Positions 8,584 through 17,725 of a stretch of 64,000 bases of DNA are shown piece by piece. This stretch comes from CAIXSC01 sp046349935 (lineage in GTDB: Bacteria; Planctomycetota; Planctomycetia; Pirellulales; Pirellulaceae), in NCBI GenBank assembly GCA_046349935.1, contig JAXMBK010000005.1, positions 434,001 through 498,000 on the forward strand, given 5' to 3'. Position numbers and translations under genes: made by a program. Below the pieces are notes generated by a model that searched no databases, had not been told where the DNA came from, and saw nothing but the letters and a program-made list of their open reading frames with translations. Within the stretch, counting starts at the first letter, position 1, and every line of letters begins with the position of its first letter.

Positions 8584-9030
8584 ATGGGCCCTTCGCCGTT
8601 GCTCTCTGAATCTCCCTCCGCCCGTTCCGAAATACGCGTCTCCTGGCCCAGCGTACTCGCGCTGTTGGCGACCGCGGGGCTCACCGCCTTGCCCGCGCTG
8701 GTCGATTTGATCGAGCATCTCCAGGCGACTCGTTCCCCGGGGCTCGCTCCTTGGGCCCTGATTTCACTCGGCGTCGCCGCCCTGGAATTGGCCTACATCC
8801 CCTATTTGACTCAGTTCGCGCGGCGTGCGGCCTATCGAGTCGTCGCGATCGTGCTGTTGGCGGTCGCCATGGCGTGCGCGCTCCTGCTGGGCGTCGCAAT
8901 GCTGTCCGGCGTCGATGGCCGCGTCGTCGGATGGCTCGGGCTCAGCAATTCGCTCCCCTCCGCGCGTCTGTGGTGCGCCGTTCTCACCGTCGCGTCCACG
9001 CTCTCGGCGCTCGTCGTCGGCCGTCGGTAG
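8584..9030 (+). CDS. Small integral membrane protein, unknown function
   Basis: The 148-residue product contains four predicted membrane segments at about residues 20-43, 52-73, 83-107 and 125-145. It has no charged or metal-binding motif that identifies a family. The start at 8584 was chosen because the protein then opens with a short polar N-terminus (MGPSPLLSES) before the first helix; the ribosome site is weak. It lies 124 bp upstream of mgtE on the same strand and might be co-transcribed with it (inference). Confidence 0.65.
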   Translation: MGPSPLLSESPSARSEIRVSWPSVLALLATAGLTALPALVDLIEHLQATRSPGLAPWALISLGVAALELAYIPYLTQFARRAAYRVVAIVLLAVAMACALLLGVAMLSGVDGRVVGWLGLSNSLPSARLWCAVLTVASTLSALVVGRR

Positions 9031-9154
9031 GGGGTTGGCAACGCGTCAGCGCCCTCCCGTCCAATCGCGGCTCGTCGTACACTGTCGAGGCGTCTGGGAT
9101 GCACATTGCAATCAAGCGGCTTGTCGGCCGCTTGCCGGCCACCGTCACGCCGCC

Positions 9155-10537
9155 ATGGTCAACACGCTTTACCTTCCCGAACTGCGCGAATACCTGTCCG
9201 AAGGGAACGAGGCGGAACTGCGCGAGTTTTGCACCGCGCTGCATCCTGCGCGGACGGCCGAGTTCATGGAAGGGTTAACGGCCCCCGAAGCCTGGGCGGT
9301 GCTTAAGCATGCCGAACCCCACCAGCGCGAGCAAATCTTCATCTATTTCGATCACGAGAAGCAGATCGAAGTACTCGAGGGGCAAGATCGAGCGGAAATC
9401 GCGGCGCTGATTGAGGAACTGGCGTCCGACGACCGAGTCGACTTGATTCACGAATTGCAGCCTGGGGTCGTCGACGAACTGTTGCCGCTGCTATCGCCCG
9501 ACATCCGCCGAAACATTCAGCGGCTGCGCGCCTACCCTGAAGGAACCGCCGGCGCGGTCATGACGACTGAATTCGCGCGGCTCGCCGGATCGCTGACCGT
9601 CCGCGAAGCGCTCGACGAACTCAGTCGGCAGTCGGAACATCTGGAAACGATCTACTACTTGTACATCATTGACGCCGAGGGGCATTTGCGCGGGACCGTG
9701 ACCACGCGTCAGCTGGTCTCGGGGATCGGCAAGCCCGACATTCGTCTGGGCGACATCATGGAAACCGAACTGATCGTGGCGAATGTTCGCGACGATCAGG
9801 AAGATGTAGCGCGGAAAGTGGCTCGGTACGACTTGCTGGCGATCCCCGTCGTCGACGATGAACTCCGGATGCTCGGCATCATCACCCACGACGACATCAT
9901 CGACGTCGTGCGCGAAGAGGCGGTCGAAGACGTGCAACGCATGGCGGGCGTTACGCCGCTGGATGAATCGTACCTCCGCACGCCGCTGATCACGCTCAGT
10001 TGGAAACGCGGCATGTGGCTCGCCATCCTCTTTTTCACCGCCCTCTTCACCGCCTCGGCGCTGAAGTACTACGAAGAACGACTCAAAGAGTGGCCGTGGC
10101 TCATCATGTTCATCCCGTTGATCATGTCGAGCGGCGGGAATTCAGGGAACCAATCGGCGACGCTCATTATCGCCGCCATTTCTACGGGCGACGTGTCGTT
10201 GAAGGACTGGTATCGCGTCGTCCGCCGCGAGCTGATCGTCGGGCTCATGCTGGGCGGTTTTCTCGCCGGCTGCGGCTTCCTCGTCTCGTGGCTCCTGACG
10301 CTCAACGAACCCACCGCTCGCCAATACGCCCTCCAACTACTCGTCGTCCCTGGCACGCTGGTGCTCGTCGTCACCTGCGGCGCCGTCTTCGGCTCGCTCC
10401 TCCCCATGCTCTTCAAACGCCTGGGGCTCGACCCGGCCCTCATGAGCAACCCGTTCGTGGCGGGCATCAGCGACATCTTGGCGATCGTCATCTACATGAG
10501 CGTCGCGAACCTGCTGCTGGGGACCTTGGCCGGGTAG
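9155..10537 (+). CDS. mgtE: Magnesium transporter MgtE
   Basis: This is a 460-residue MgtE-family Mg2+ channel, a usual length. The N-terminal superhelical N domain (about 1-130, with LIEELASDDRVDLIHEL) is followed by two CBS domains (about 140-260), a plug helix, and five membrane helices. The pore-region signatures SSGGNSGNQSAT and NPFVAGISDILAIVIY are present. In this family Mg2+ binding between the N and CBS domains closes the pore. The frame extends upstream, but the family's N-terminus begins near 9155. A GC-rich hairpin follows the stop. Confidence 0.95.
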   Translation: MVNTLYLPELREYLSEGNEAELREFCTALHPARTAEFMEGLTAPEAWAVLKHAEPHQREQIFIYFDHEKQIEVLEGQDRAEIAALIEELASDDRVDLIHELQPGVVDELLPLLSPDIRRNIQRLRAYPEGTAGAVMTTEFARLAGSLTVREALDELSRQSEHLETIYYLYIIDAEGHLRGTVTTRQLVSGIGKPDIRLGDIMETELIVANVRDDQEDVARKVARYDLLAIPVVDDELRMLGIITHDDIIDVVREEAVEDVQRMAGVTPLDESYLRTPLITLSWKRGMWLAILFFTALFTASALKYYEERLKEWPWLIMFIPLIMSSGGNSGNQSATLIIAAISTGDVSLKDWYRVVRRELIVGLMLGGFLAGCGFLVSWLLTLNEPTARQYALQLLVVPGTLVLVVTCGAVFGSLLPMLFKRLGLDPALMSNPFVAGISDILAIVIYMSVANLLLGTLAG

Positions 10538-10564
10538 CCTCTGCGCTCTTGTGTGCGCCAGAGG
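10538..10564. terminator. Possible bidirectional terminator hairpin
   Basis: CCTCTGCGC (10538-10546) pairs with GCGCCAGAGG (10555-10564) with one bulged base and an 8-base loop, directly after the mgtE stop and between convergent genes. There is no T-run, so intrinsic termination is uncertain. Confidence 0.35.
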
Positions 10565-10609
10565 ATACGGAGGTCTCAGAGCGGGGCGTGGTGGAGCAGG
10601 AGGATGGGG

Positions 10610-12349
10610 TTAGCGGGCGTCGCCGGAGACTCGCCAGCGGTTGCGGAACAGCCAGATCATGATGCCGAGCAAGCTGGCGTTGAGGCCGAGCGTGAAGGCG
10701 ATGTGGCCCCAGAAGATCAGCCAGTCGCCGACCGGCGGGGCGTTGGCGTCTTCACGAACGACAGGATCAGTCTTGAGCGGCACTTCAAAGGCGGCCGCGT
10801 AGGGGCTGGCGACGCCCAGCAGCTTGGTCCAGTGGCGATGACGCGCCGGAACGGCATTCGCCCCGATCAACCCGGGGTTCTCGGCGGACGTTGCACCGGC
10901 GGGCGTCGTCGCCTTCGTCGTCGTCGCTAAGCCGACTTCCGCCGCGAAGAACGTCTTCGCGAAGAAACTCACCGCCAACGGCGCAAAGAACAACGTCGCA
11001 ATCAGCGCATACGTCGTCATCATGCTCACCGCGCTCTTGTGGAACATGACCGAGCAGAACAGGGCCAGCATGGCGGTCGTGCAGCAGGTCAGCAGGATGA
11101 TGGCCAAGTAAGCGCCGACCGATAGCAGATTCGTCCAGTACGCCTGCACCATCACGGCCGCCAGCAGCACGGGCCAAACCAAAAAGAACGTCAGGACGCT
11201 TGAGATTCGCAGCCCGGCGATCAGTTTGCCCCAGAGGATCTGCCACGGCGTGATGACGGTGGTCAGGAGCAGGTCGAGCGTCTCGCGCTCGCGTTCGCTG
11301 GTCATGCTGCCGGCCGAAAACACGGGGCCGACCAGCAGATTGAACATCAGCACGTAGGCGATGTACCACGCGGCGTATTGCGGCGCGACATACAGACAGC
11401 CGGCCATGATAGGGATCGCCAGCACCATGCTTACCTGGATCACCAGACGCAGCATGAGCGTTCCTTGGCTGAAGATTTCGCTGCGAACCTCCTTGTCATA
11501 CACGGGGTTCGCGTCGTCCTCCATCAGGTCGTCGCGCTTCGCCGGTGCAAAGAGTCGGTCGGGGAATTGATCGCGATTGATGATCAATCCCACGGCTTCC
11601 TGGGCTTCCTGCTCTAGGTCGACGACTTCTTGCCCCTCGCTGCCGACGTCCGGCGGATGCAACAGCCGCACGCACGTGTTCACGAATAACAGGAAGCAAA
11701 TCGCGCCGGCGCCCGCCGGCAAAATCGTAATCGTCAACAGCAGTCGCAGCCAAGCTTGGCTATCGGCCAAGGTGAACCAGACCATGACTCCCAACAGGGC
11801 GAGCGGCAGGATGACCAAATACGACACGACCAGCGACGCGGCCGTACGCTTGAAGTAACTGCTGCACGCGACGCTGATCATGCCGAAGGTGATCACCGAC
11901 ACAATCAGTCCCAGGTACGCCGCCAGCACTTCATACAGCGACACGCCGCCCAGCGGCAGGCAGAGCATCACGATCGGCAGCGACGCAAAGATGAGCGCCG
12001 CGAGGTGCGTGAGCGACGCGAGCAGCTTGCCGAGGACGATGGCGGCGGGCCGCAGCGGGCTGGCCAGCAGCATCTCGTAGGTCTTACGTTCTTTCTCGCC
12101 GGTGATCGTCCCAGCTGCGAAGCTGGGCGCCATCAGCGACGCCAACAAGTATTGACCGCTGAAAAACAGGTCGACCAACTGCCGCGCCGACTCATGTCGC
12201 GTCGGGTCGACCTGCGTATCTTTCGGCCACGCGAAATAGACCACCGCCGCCAATAGGCCCTGGTAAAGAAGCAGCAGGACGAAGGCCCGCGACATCCGCA
12301 GGTTGACCAGCAGTTCCCGCTGCAGGACGGGATTCTCAACCAGGTACAT
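10610..12349 (-). CDS. ABC-2 type permease, duplicated
   Basis: The 579-residue product contains two ABC-2 permease units in tandem. Each has the intracellular signature that precedes an exporter helix: TGEKERKTYEMLLASPL at about residue 84 and TSERERETLDLLLTTVI at about residue 343. About twelve hydrophobic segments are visible. It should form the membrane channel of an exporter energised by an ATPase such as the one at 3992-4918, but that gene lies about 6 kb away and the pairing is inference. A soluble loop separates the halves (about 225-285). It follows argG on the same strand with a 66-bp gap. Confidence 0.88.
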   Translation of the reverse strand: MYLVENPVLQRELLVNLRMSRAFVLLLLYQGLLAAVVYFAWPKDTQVDPTRHESARQLVDLFFSGQYLLASLMAPSFAAGTITGEKERKTYEMLLASPLRPAAIVLGKLLASLTHLAALIFASLPIVMLCLPLGGVSLYEVLAAYLGLIVSVITFGMISVACSSYFKRTAASLVVSYLVILPLALLGVMVWFTLADSQAWLRLLLTITILPAGAGAICFLLFVNTCVRLLHPPDVGSEGQEVVDLEQEAQEAVGLIINRDQFPDRLFAPAKRDDLMEDDANPVYDKEVRSEIFSQGTLMLRLVIQVSMVLAIPIMAGCLYVAPQYAAWYIAYVLMFNLLVGPVFSAGSMTSERERETLDLLLTTVITPWQILWGKLIAGLRISSVLTFFLVWPVLLAAVMVQAYWTNLLSVGAYLAIILLTCCTTAMLALFCSVMFHKSAVSMMTTYALIATLFFAPLAVSFFAKTFFAAEVGLATTTKATTPAGATSAENPGLIGANAVPARHRHWTKLLGVASPYAAAFEVPLKTDPVVREDANAPPVGDWLIFWGHIAFTLGLNASLLGIMIWLFRNRWRVSGDAR

Positions 12350-12415
12350 GTTGGCGCCCGTGAGTGGCTCGACGTGCGAAGTCTCTTGACGCGGTACCGA
12401 CCCAATGGCGGCCGA

Positions 12416-13630
12416 TTAGTACTGGCGCGGCGAAACGCGTCCCTGCACGCGACTCGGCAAACCCTGAATGCGCAAGAATCCTTCCGCATCCGTTTGGTTG
12501 TACGAGCCGCCGCCTTCCATGGTCGCGATCCCCTCGTCATACAAACTCTTGGGGCTCGAGCGGCTGTCGACCATGACGTTCCCCTTGTACAGGTTGAGCC
12601 GCACTTCGCCCGTGCTGTTCTTGTGTGCGTCGCGGATGAAGGCCATCAAGGCGTCCATCTTCGCCGTGTACCAGAAGCCGTAGTACACCATCTCGGCGAT
12701 TTCCGGCGCCAAGCGATCGCGCAAGTGCATCAGGTCGCGATCCATCGTCAGCTGCTCGATGTACATCAGGGCTTCGTACAGGATCGTCATGCCCGGCGAT
12801 TCGTACACGCCGCGGCTCTTCATCCCCACGAACCGGTTTTCCACCATGTCGATCCGGCCGACGCCGTTGCGGCCGCCGATCTTGTTCAGCTCCAACAACA
12901 ACTTGTCCGCCGCCAGCCGTTGGCCGTTTACGCTGACCGGCAGGCCTTGCTCGAAGCCGATCGTCACCGCCTCGCGTTGGTCGGGCGCCTGTTCGGGCGA
13001 CACCGTCATGCCGAACTCGACCAAGTCGAAGCCGTTGACCTCGAGGTCTTCCAGCTTGCCGGCTTCGTAGCTGATGTGGAGGCAGTTTTCGTCCGAGCTA
13101 TACGGCTTTGAGACCGACGCCTTCACCGGAATGTTCCGCTCGTTGCAGAATGCAATCATCTCCGTCCGGCCCGGGAACGCCTTGCGGAAGCGTTCCATGC
13201 GCCACGGAGCCAGCACCTGGAGGCCCGGTTCGAGCGCGTCGGCGGCCAGTTGGAAGCGGCACTGGTCGTTCCCCTTGCCTGTCGCTCCGTGTGCATACGA
13301 GTCGGCGCCCACTTCGCGGGCCACTTGCAGACACTTCTTGGTGATCAGCGGGCGCGCGATCGAGGTGCCCAGGAGGTAGTGCGTTTCGTACTTCGCACGC
13401 CATTGCAGGACGGGGAACGCAAAGTCGCGCACCAGTTCTTCCTGGACGTTGACGATCTGAGCGCTCTTGGCGCCGATGTCGCGCGCCTTCTTGAGGATGG
13501 CTTCACGGTCCTCGCACGGCTGCCCCAGATCGACGTAGACCGCGTGAACTTCATAGCCCTCTTCCATCAACCATCCCAGGATGACGGACGTATCGAGCCC
13601 CCCCGAATAAGCCAGGACGCAACGTGGCAT
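12416..13630 (-). CDS. argG: Argininosuccinate synthase
   Basis: The 404-residue enzyme condenses citrulline and aspartate with ATP to give argininosuccinate, the penultimate step of arginine synthesis. The N-type ATP pyrophosphatase loop AYSGGLDTS is at residues 6-14. The conserved stretches SYAHGATGKGNDQ, SSDENCLHISYEAG and GRNGVGRIDMVENR are intact. The start at 13630 gives the family N-terminus MPRCVLAYSGG and is preceded by AGGGGAAG; the longer frame upstream overlaps the divergent recQ leader and lacks homologous features. No other arg gene is nearby. Confidence 0.97.
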   Translation of the reverse strand: MPRCVLAYSGGLDTSVILGWLMEEGYEVHAVYVDLGQPCEDREAILKKARDIGAKSAQIVNVQEELVRDFAFPVLQWRAKYETHYLLGTSIARPLITKKCLQVAREVGADSYAHGATGKGNDQCRFQLAADALEPGLQVLAPWRMERFRKAFPGRTEMIAFCNERNIPVKASVSKPYSSDENCLHISYEAGKLEDLEVNGFDLVEFGMTVSPEQAPDQREAVTIGFEQGLPVSVNGQRLAADKLLLELNKIGGRNGVGRIDMVENRFVGMKSRGVYESPGMTILYEALMYIEQLTMDRDLMHLRDRLAPEIAEMVYYGFWYTAKMDALMAFIRDAHKNSTGEVRLNLYKGNVMVDSRSSPKSLYDEGIATMEGGGSYNQTDAEGFLRIQGLPSRVQGRVSPRQY

Positions 13631-13835
13631 GGCGAAAAACTTCCCCTGCAAGAACGAGCCGACGGCAAAAACATGAACAACGCGGGGCTCATTCTCGTCG
13701 TCTCGCCGCGGATCGACAAGCGGCCCCCGCTCGACTTCCCCGCCGCCTTCTCGCGACTTCCCCGCCGACTTGCCTTCCCCCCGGTCGCTCGGGATACTCT
13801 TGCTGGCAAGGACTTTTAACGCGGATCGGCGAGAT

Positions 13836-15641
13836 ATGCTGCGGGATGCGCTCAAGAAATACTGGGGTTACGACGGGTTTCGGCCGCTTCAGGAGGAGGC
13901 GATGCGGACCGTGCTCGACGGCCGCGATTCCATCATCATCCTCCCGACGGGCGGCGGCAAATCGCTGTGTTACCAGGTTCCCGCACTCTGCCGGCCTGGG
14001 CTCGCCATCGTCGTCTCCCCCCTCATTTCACTTATGAAAGACCAAGTCGACTCGCTGCGGACCTGCGGCGTGTCGGCCGCGTTTCTCAATAGCAGCCAGA
14101 CGGCCGAGCAGCGTCGCCGCGTCTTCGACGATATCCGCGACAAACGCCTTCGTCTGCTCTATGTGGCTCCCGAACGGCTGGTCCAGCCCTGGACGCTGGA
14201 GTTTCTCGAGTCGTGCAATGTGTCGCTGTTCGCCATCGACGAGGCCCATTGCATCAGCGAATGGGGGCACGATTTTCGCCCTGAATACCGCGAATTGGCG
14301 CTGCTGAAGAAACGCTTTCCGGGCATCGGCGTCCATGCGTTCACCGCCACCGCCACGCCGCGCGTGCGCGACGACATCGCGCGACAGCTCGGCCTGGAAA
14401 ACCCCGAGCGGCTGGTGGGGTCGTTCGATCGACCGAATCTGATCTACCGCGTCGCCCGCCGAGAAAAGCTGCTGGAGCAAGTCCGCGAGGTGCTCGACCG
14501 GCATCGCGACGACTCAGGCATCATCTACTGCCTCACGCGCCGCGAAGTCGACACGCTCCACTCCACCCTCTCCGGACTCGGTTATCGCACCCTCCCCTAT
14601 CATGCCGGATTGTCGGACGAAGAGCGTCATCGGCATCAGGACGCCTTCGTCGGCGATCGCGTCGACACGATCATCGCCACGGTCGCGTTCGGCATGGGGA
14701 TCGACAAGTCGAACGTACGCTACGTCGTACACGCCGGCATGCCCAAGTCGCTGGAAAACTACCAGCAGGAAAGCGGCCGAGCGGGGCGGGACGGGTTGGA
14801 GGCGGAGTGTCTGTTGTTGTTTTCGGGCAGCGACGTCATGTCGTGGAAGCAACGCTGGGCCGCCGACGACGCACAACCGCCCGTCGGCGCCCTGGAATCG
14901 CTCGACGCCATGGCGGCGTACTGCACGGGCGCCGTTTGTCGTCATCGCGCGCTGGTGCGCTACTTCGGACAAGACCTCGATCAGCCCGCTTGCGGCGCGT
15001 GCGATATCTGTTTGGGGCAAGTGGATTTGGCCCCCGATGCACTCATCATCGGCCAAAAGATCTTGTCCAGCGTGATGCGGCAACAGCAGCGTTTCGGCGG
15101 CGAGTACACGGCGCTGGTGCTGCGCGGATCGCAGGACCAACGCATCCTTGCGAACGGCCACCAGAAACTGTCCACCTACGGGCTGTTGAAGCACGAATCG
15201 CAACGCGCGGTGCGCGATTGGATCGAGCAACTGGTGGGGCAGGGCTATATGAACAAGGTCGGCGAGTACGGCGTGCTGGAAGTCACGCCGCTGGGATGGC
15301 AACTGCTGCGCGGCGAGTCGACGCCGAGGCTGCTGAAGCCGGTCGATCAGGACAAAGAGCCCGCCGAGCGGCGGGGGAAGTCGACGAAGTCGGTCGAGGC
15401 CGATGCGTGGGAGGGGGTCGACCGCGGCCTCTTTCAGGCGCTCAAACAACTACGGCGCGAACGAGCCGACGAATTGGGCGTTCCGGCCTACATCGTCTTC
15501 AACGACGCGACGCTCCGAGAAATGGCTCGCTGCCGCCCCAAGACGCTCGCCGAATTCCGCAAAGTCCGCGGCGTCGGCGACAAAAAGACCGAAGACTTCG
15601 GCTACGAATTCACCAAATTCATCGCCGAGTACCAGTCGTAG
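13836..15641 (+). CDS. recQ: ATP-dependent DNA helicase RecQ
   Basis: The 601-residue superfamily 2 3'-5' helicase matches the usual RecQ length. Walker A PTGGGKS is at 37-43, the DEAH box at 134-137, motif III-like TATATP follows, and ESGRAGRDG is motif VI. A zinc-binding Cys cluster (CRHRAL ... CGACDIC) and a winged-helix RQC region follow. An HRDC domain occupies about residues 525-601. It acts in recombination and fork repair. The start at 13836 gives MLRDALKKYWGY, the typical opening. The stop TAG at 15639-15641 is part of a palindromic repeat. It diverges from argG with about 205 bp between starts. Confidence 0.96.
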   Translation: MLRDALKKYWGYDGFRPLQEEAMRTVLDGRDSIIILPTGGGKSLCYQVPALCRPGLAIVVSPLISLMKDQVDSLRTCGVSAAFLNSSQTAEQRRRVFDDIRDKRLRLLYVAPERLVQPWTLEFLESCNVSLFAIDEAHCISEWGHDFRPEYRELALLKKRFPGIGVHAFTATATPRVRDDIARQLGLENPERLVGSFDRPNLIYRVARREKLLEQVREVLDRHRDDSGIIYCLTRREVDTLHSTLSGLGYRTLPYHAGLSDEERHRHQDAFVGDRVDTIIATVAFGMGIDKSNVRYVVHAGMPKSLENYQQESGRAGRDGLEAECLLLFSGSDVMSWKQRWAADDAQPPVGALESLDAMAAYCTGAVCRHRALVRYFGQDLDQPACGACDICLGQVDLAPDALIIGQKILSSVMRQQQRFGGEYTALVLRGSQDQRILANGHQKLSTYGLLKHESQRAVRDWIEQLVGQGYMNKVGEYGVLEVTPLGWQLLRGESTPRLLKPVDQDKEPAERRGKSTKSVEADAWEGVDRGLFQALKQLRRERADELGVPAYIVFNDATLREMARCRPKTLAEFRKVRGVGDKKTEDFGYEFTKFIAEYQS

Positions 15642-15659
15642 CGCAGGCTTCCAGCCTGT
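15637..15659. repeat. Palindromic repeat type A overlapping recQ stop codon
   Basis: CGTAGCGCAGGCTTCCAGCC is a type A copy (stem GCAGGCT/AGCCTGT). Its internal TAG is the recQ stop codon. Confidence 0.9.
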
Positions 15660-15689
15660 GAAGCACGTCGCAAGTCGCCGCGCTGCCAT

Positions 15690-15767
15690 GGTGGGCCCTA
15701 TGGAGCAGCGGCCATGGTGGGCCCGCGCTGCGCTTGGCCCACCCTACGGAGCAGCCCACCCTACGGA
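15690..15767. repeat. Type B GTGGGCC/CCCACCCTACG repeat cluster
   Basis: A full type B element spans 15716-15749 (GGTGGGCCCGCGCTGCGCTT then GGCCCACCCTACGG). It is flanked by a partial copy GGTGGGCCCTATGGAG (about 15689-15704) and a partial GCAGCCCACCCTACGGA (15751-15767). It fills the 128-bp gap between the convergent recQ and nagB stops. Confidence 0.9.
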
Positions 15768-15769
15768 GC

Positions 15770-16585
15770 TTACGAGTGTTCGCCGATGCCGAGGGCGGCC
15801 AAATTGCCGGACTCGAGCTGCTGTTGGCTGCGTTCGACTTCTTCGTAATAGGTGCGGCGCGCTAATTGTGACGCGGCGCCCTCGTCGATGATGACGATCA
15901 CGTCGCGATGCAGTTGGAGCGCGCTTGCGGTGATCTGAGACGTCACGGGGCCCTCGATCGTCTGGCGGATGGCGTCCGCCTTGCCTTCGCCCATCGCGAC
16001 CAACAGGCAGCGGCGTGCTTCCAAGATCGTGCCGACTCCCATGGTCACCGCGAGTCTCGGGACGAGATCTTCGCTGCCGAAGAACCGCGCGTTGTCGCGG
16101 ATCGTTTCAGACGTGAGGGTCTTGAGTCGTGTGCGGCTGCCGAGCGACGAACCGGGTTCGTTGAAGGCGATGTGCCCGTCGGAACCGATGCCCAGCAATT
16201 GGAGGTCGATGCCTCCCGCTTCGCGAATGCGAAGTTCGTACTCGCGGCAGGCGGTCTCAAAGTCGAGCGCCCGGCCGTCCGGAACGTGCGTCTGCGATGG
16301 AACGACGTTCACGTGGTCGAACAGCTGCGCCTGCATGAACGATCGATAGCTCTGAGGATGCGCCGGCGACAGTCCGACGTATTCGTCCAAGTTGAATGTC
16401 GTGACGCGGGAGAAATCGAGCCGCTCGTCGCGATGCAAGCGGATGAGTTCTTGGTAGGCGCCGACCGGGGAGCCGCCGGTGGCGAGCCCCAGGACGCAAG
16501 CCGGCTTGCGGCGGATCAGTTTGGCGATGAACGAGGCCGCTCGGCGACTAACCGCACTCGAATCCTTCTCGATGATGACGCGCAC
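15770..16585 (-). CDS. nagB: Glucosamine-6-phosphate deaminase
   Basis: The 271-residue enzyme converts glucosamine-6-phosphate to fructose-6-phosphate and ammonia in the cytoplasm, recycling amino sugars. Asp67 (in NLDEYVG), and Asp136, His138 and Glu143 (in GSDGHIAFNEPG) match the catalytic residues of Escherichia coli NagB. The phosphate-binding loop ATGGSPVGAY is at about 35-44. The length matches the family. No nagA or transporter is adjacent. The 3' end abuts the type B repeat cluster. Confidence 0.95.
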   Translation of the reverse strand: MRVIIEKDSSAVSRRAASFIAKLIRRKPACVLGLATGGSPVGAYQELIRLHRDERLDFSRVTTFNLDEYVGLSPAHPQSYRSFMQAQLFDHVNVVPSQTHVPDGRALDFETACREYELRIREAGGIDLQLLGIGSDGHIAFNEPGSSLGSRTRLKTLTSETIRDNARFFGSEDLVPRLAVTMGVGTILEARRCLLVAMGEGKADAIRQTIEGPVTSQITASALQLHRDVIVIIDEGAASQLARRTYYEEVERSQQQLESGNLAALGIGEHS

Positions 16586-16626
16586 GGGCGCTAACCTCCA
16601 AGGCTTACAGAACTTGAACGACTCCT

Positions 16627-16675
16627 TTAGGGAGACGCTTCCCTTAGGGAGACGCTTCTCTTAGGGAGACGCTGT
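16627..16675. repeat. 17-bp tandem repeat, about three copies, between nagB and parA
   Basis: TTAGGGAGACGCTTCCC repeats with a 17-bp period at 16627, 16644 and 16661 (the third is truncated). It lies about 185-230 bp upstream of the parA start and just upstream of nagB. Confidence 0.9.
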
Positions 16676-16858
16676 CGGGAAGGCGCCGCGGGAACCCGCC
16701 TCCGCCGTGATCGATCCCGCAAGATGTGCTGTTTGTAGTGGATAACGCAGGGGAAACCAACCGGGTAAGTTTCGTCTAGGACGATTCGCGCCCCTTCCGC
16801 TATACTCCCGACCGCGTCGCCGGTACTCGGAGCGACGTACGTCAAGGAGGGACGAACG

Positions 16859-17725
16859 ATGCGATCGATTGCGATCATCAATCAGAAGGGCGGCGTCGGG
16901 AAGACGACCACGGCGGTCAATTTGGCGGCTGCGCTCGCGGAAAGCGGCGCTCGAGTTTGCCTGATGGATCTCGACCCACAGTCCCACGCCTCCCTGCATT
17001 TGGGCGTCTCGCTGCGCGAAAACGATCTGTCGATCTACGATGTGTTGACGGGCGAAGCCGAGTTGGCGGACGTGCGCCGTGCGATCGAGGATCGGCTGTG
17101 GGTGGTGCCAGCTCACCTGAACCTGGCTGCGGCCGAAATGGAGTTGGCGGGGGAAGTCGGCCGGGAACTCATCCTGCGCGACAAGCTGGCGCGCGATCTG
17201 GGTCGCGAAGACACGCCCCCGTTCGATTTCCTGCTGCTCGACTGCCCCCCGTCCTTGGGCGTCCTCACGCTCAACGCGCTCACGGCCGTCGACGAAGTGT
17301 TTCTGCCGTTGCAGCCGCACTTCTTGGCGCTGCACGGATTAAGCAAGCTGTTGCGGACGATCGAGATCGTCGCCAGCCGCCTCAATCCGACCTTGCGGCT
17401 GACGGGGGTCGTCCTGTGCATGTACGAATCGGCGACTCGCTTGGCCACGGAAGTGAGCCATGACGTCGAAGAGTTTTTCCGCCAGCCGCCGTCGAGCAGT
17501 CCGGTGTGGCGAAATGCGCACCCCTTCGCCACTCGAATCCGCCGCAATATTCGCTTGGCCGAGGCGCCCAGCTTTGGGCAGTCGATCCTGCGGTACGCTC
17601 CGCAGTCCCACGGCGCGGAAGACTACCGCCAGCTGGCCCGCGAGGTGCAAGGGGCGGTGGAGAGAACGTCCGTCGGCGCTGATTCGGCCGCCGATTCCGC
17701 CGCCGCCGAGGAAGCTGCCGCCTAG
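16859..17725 (+). CDS. parA: ParA/Soj family ATPase
   Basis: The 288-residue protein is a deviant Walker A ATPase of the chromosome or plasmid partition family. The signature KGGVGKTT is at residues 10-17, with DLDPQSHAS (motif A') and LLLDCPPSLG (Walker B) following. Chromosomal ParA acts with ParB bound at parS; no parB is adjacent and I see no parS-like TGTTTCACGTGAAACA site. It may therefore be an orphan that positions another cargo. AAGGAGGG sits just before the start, and TATACT at 16801-16806 could be a -10. The last 20 residues are Ala-rich and probably disordered. Confidence 0.9.
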   Translation: MRSIAIINQKGGVGKTTTAVNLAAALAESGARVCLMDLDPQSHASLHLGVSLRENDLSIYDVLTGEAELADVRRAIEDRLWVVPAHLNLAAAEMELAGEVGRELILRDKLARDLGREDTPPFDFLLLDCPPSLGVLTLNALTAVDEVFLPLQPHFLALHGLSKLLRTIEIVASRLNPTLRLTGVVLCMYESATRLATEVSHDVEEFFRQPPSSSPVWRNAHPFATRIRRNIRLAEAPSFGQSILRYAPQSHGAEDYRQLAREVQGAVERTSVGADSAADSAAAEEAAA

